7,945 bases of DNA from Thermoleophilia bacterium UBA5186 (GTDB taxonomy: Bacteria > Actinomycetota > Thermoleophilia > Gaiellales > Gaiellaceae), in assembly GCA_002413095.1 (NCBI GenBank), contig DHWI01000127.1, positions 1-7,945 of the forward strand, written 5' to 3'. Below, piece by piece: positions 6,482 through 7,945 of this stretch (positions within the stretch are counted from its first letter, which is position 1; every line of letters begins with the position of its first letter). The translations under genes were made by a program, and so were the position numbers. Below the pieces are notes generated by a model. That model saw nothing but the letters and a program-made list of their open reading frames with translations, did no database searches and was not told the DNA's origin.

Positions 6482-7147
6482 GTGTCCGTCGTCGGGCTGA
6501 TTCCGGCTCGCGGAGCCTCGAAGGGGATTCCCCGCAAGAACCTGGCGCCGCTCGGTGGGAAGCCGCTGATCGCCTGGACGATCGAGGCCGGCCTCGGCAG
6601 CGAGCAGCTCGCTCGCGCGGTGGTGTCGACGGACGATCCGGAGGTCGCGGACGCCGCACGCGCACACGGTGCGGAGGTCCTCGACCGGCCTGCGGAGCTC
6701 GCCGCCGACGAGACTCCGATGCGCGACGTCGTCGCTCACGCTCTGAGCGAGCTGGTGCCGGAAACCGCACTCGTCCTGCTGCAGCCGACCTCGCCGCTCC
6801 GCACCTCCCGCCACGTCGATGAGGCGGTCGAGCGCCTGTTCACTAGTGGCGCCGACGGAGTCGTCAGCGTCGTCGAGGTTCCCCACCATTACGGCACTGC
6901 CTCCCTGATGCGGCTCGATGGCGAGCGCCTCGTTCGCCTCGACGAGACGCCGTATGCGGGCCGCGCGGACAAGCCTGTGCTCTACGCCCGCAACGGGCCG
7001 GCGATTCTCGCGCTGCGCGCAGACCGCATCGGCGACGATCTCTACGCGGGCGACCTACGGCCTTACGTGATGGATGCGGCGGACTCGGTCGACGTCGACG
7101 AGCCGTTCGACCTCGAGCTGGCAGAGTTCCTGCTCTCCCGCAGATGA
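6482..7147 (+). CDS. neuA: CMP-nonulosonic acid cytidylyltransferase (NeuA family)
   Basis: This 221-residue enzyme transfers CMP from CTP to the nine-carbon acid made by NeuB, giving the donor for glycosyltransferases. The nucleotide-binding loop is IPARGASKGIPRKN (7-20), with Ala where G-G-S-K is usual. STDDPEVA (49-56), LLQPTSPLR (99-107) and ARNGPAIL (169-176) follow. VDVDEPFDLELAE (203-215) provides the pair D204/D206, the usual Mg2+ ligands. Length fits a single-domain NeuA with no C-terminal esterase. The start is a GTG abutting the neuC TAG with no spacer and no recognisable Shine-Dalgarno site; no other start preserves the N-terminal strand. neuA is therefore probably translated by termination-reinitiation after neuC. 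It overlaps the methyltransferase gene by ATGA. Confidence 0.93.
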   Translation: MSVVGLIPARGASKGIPRKNLAPLGGKPLIAWTIEAGLGSEQLARAVVSTDDPEVADAARAHGAEVLDRPAELAADETPMRDVVAHALSELVPETALVLLQPTSPLRTSRHVDEAVERLFTSGADGVVSVVEVPHHYGTASLMRLDGERLVRLDETPYAGRADKPVLYARNGPAILALRADRIGDDLYAGDLRPYVMDAADSVDVDEPFDLELAEFLLSRR

Positions 7148-7908
7148 CGCTCGCCGCGATCCTCCAGAAGGCTGCCCGCTTGCCCACCGTCGCGCGCGAC
7201 GGCTGGCGGTACCCGGTGCTGCGGATCCAGGCCCGGCGCGAGCAGACCGCCGTCGAGGCGCTGGCCGCGCTCGGCTTCGACCTGGAGGAGCTGCGCGGCT
7301 ACGAGCGCGATTTCGACGAGCTTGCGCCCGGCCTCTACGCGCAGCTCGCCGAGCGTGCCCGCGCGGGCGGCGACGAGCTGGCGGCTGCGCGCGCGGCGGG
7401 TCGCTCCGAGTCGAGCGAGGAAGGAAAGAAGCTGCTCTACGTCGGCACGCGGGCGACACGGCCTCGCACCGTCGTCGAGACCGGGCCGTTCAACGGCGCG
7501 AGCTCCGCATTCCTGTTGCGCGCGCTCGAGGACAACGGCGACGGGCGGCTGCACTCGTTCGACCTTTCCGAGGCGCGGGACGCCCTCGGCCACCCCGCCG
7601 GACGAGAACCCGGCTGGCTCGTGCCGGATGAGCTGCGCCACCGCTTCAACGTGACGCTCGGCGACACGCGCGAGACGCTGAGGCCGGCCCTGCGCCGCCT
7701 CGGCGAGATCGACCTCTTCTTCCACGACTCGCTGCACACGGCCCGTCACATGCTGTTCGAGTTCCGCGCGGCCTGGCCGCACCTCCGCGCGGGCGGCGTG
7801 CTCGTGAGCGACGACGTCTTCTGGAACCCCGCGTTCCTCCTCTTCACCCGCCTGCACCGGGTGCCGTTCCGGCACATTGGCACCATGGGCGTGACGAGGA
7901 AGCGATGA
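7144..7908 (+). CDS. Class I SAM-dependent methyltransferase (Methyltransf_24-like)
   Basis: This 254-residue protein has a helical N-terminal region (about 1-105) followed by a Rossmann methyltransferase domain. VVETGPFNGASSAFLL (110-125) is the SAM-binding motif I. LHSFDLS (136-142) ends the second strand with D140, likely to bind the ribose. IDLFFHDSLH (189-198) and AGGVLVSDD (216-224) match the D-x-x-x-x-D and L-x-x-G-G-x-x-x-x-D-D patterns of the group common in cell-surface sugar clusters. No membrane segment is seen. The start ATG overlaps the neuA stop, so expression is coupled to the nonulosonate genes. O- or N-methylation of the nonulosonic acid or another glycan sugar is the natural guess, but the substrate is not shown by the sequence. 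Confidence 0.8.
   Translation: MTLAAILQKAARLPTVARDGWRYPVLRIQARREQTAVEALAALGFDLEELRGYERDFDELAPGLYAQLAERARAGGDELAAARAAGRSESSEEGKKLLYVGTRATRPRTVVETGPFNGASSAFLLRALEDNGDGRLHSFDLSEARDALGHPAGREPGWLVPDELRHRFNVTLGDTRETLRPALRRLGEIDLFFHDSLHTARHMLFEFRAAWPHLRAGGVLVSDDVFWNPAFLLFTRLHRVPFRHIGTMGVTRKR
7896..7900 (+). promoter_or_regulatory. Ribosome binding site for the last, partial gene
   Basis: GAGGA lies four bases before the ATG at 7905, within the final codons of the methyltransferase gene. With the ATGA overlap it supports a real downstream gene. Confidence 0.5.
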
Positions 7909-7945
7909 GCCTGAACCAGGAAACGGGCCGCGACCGCTACTTCGA
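7905..7945 (+). CDS. Start of a further operon gene, 3'-truncated, unrecognised
   Basis: Only 13 full codons are visible, beginning MSLNQETGRDRYF. The ATG overlaps the methyltransferase stop by four bases and has a GAGGA site before it, as expected for the next gene of this operon. The fragment is too short to name a family. Confidence 0.6.
   Translation, partial: MSLNQETGRDRYF

Noticed and set aside
5168..6889. Long open frame on the - strand across neuC and parts of neuB and neuA
   Set aside because: Arg/Asp/Val-rich translation with no motifs. It lies antisense to three well-recognised genes and follows from high GC at third positions.
1..7945. Search by eye for tRNA/rRNA genes, CRISPR arrays, insertion sequences and attachment sites
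   Set aside because: No tRNA-like cloverleaf, regular direct repeats, transposase or flanking duplications were seen; coding genes fill nearly all of the window.

Overview
The window reads as high-GC bacterial DNA with strong G/C bias at third codon positions and almost no intergenic space. Codon use, scarce Shine-Dalgarno sites and candidate near-leaderless promoters suggest an actinobacterium, perhaps a Thermoleophilia-like lineage. That placement is an inference from composition and style, since no marker gene is present.

The content is one section of a surface-glycan cluster in three transcriptional blocks. Block A (+ strand, 2-3299) holds the 3' part of a GNAT-like protein, a NodB-type polysaccharide deacetylase, and a capsule-polysaccharide-type GT-B glycosyltransferase. 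Block B is a single gene on the - strand (3253-4266), a family 2 glycosyltransferase of the DADEF type, whose 3' end overlaps the end of block A by 47 bp. Block C (+ strand, 4339 to the window end) is a tight operon: neuB, neuC, neuA, a class I methyltransferase, and the first codons of another gene.

neuB-neuC-neuA form a complete core for making a CMP-activated nonulosonic (sialic-type) acid. NeuC hydrolyses and epimerises a UDP-HexNAc, NeuB condenses the product with phosphoenolpyruvate, and NeuA activates the resulting nine-carbon keto acid with CTP. The exact sugar (Neu5Ac, legionaminic or a relative) cannot be settled from these genes. The deacetylase, methyltransferase and GNAT protein are plausible tailoring enzymes, and the two glycosyltransferases plausible assembly enzymes.

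The only real intergenic gap is the 72-bp divergent region 4267-4338. It carries a 16-nt inverted repeat and -10-like hexamers placed to give very short or absent leaders on both sides. The most unusual structural point is that neuC and neuA share a reading frame and are separated by a single TAG codon followed directly by a GTG start. I saw no tRNA or rRNA gene, CRISPR array, insertion sequence or attachment site.
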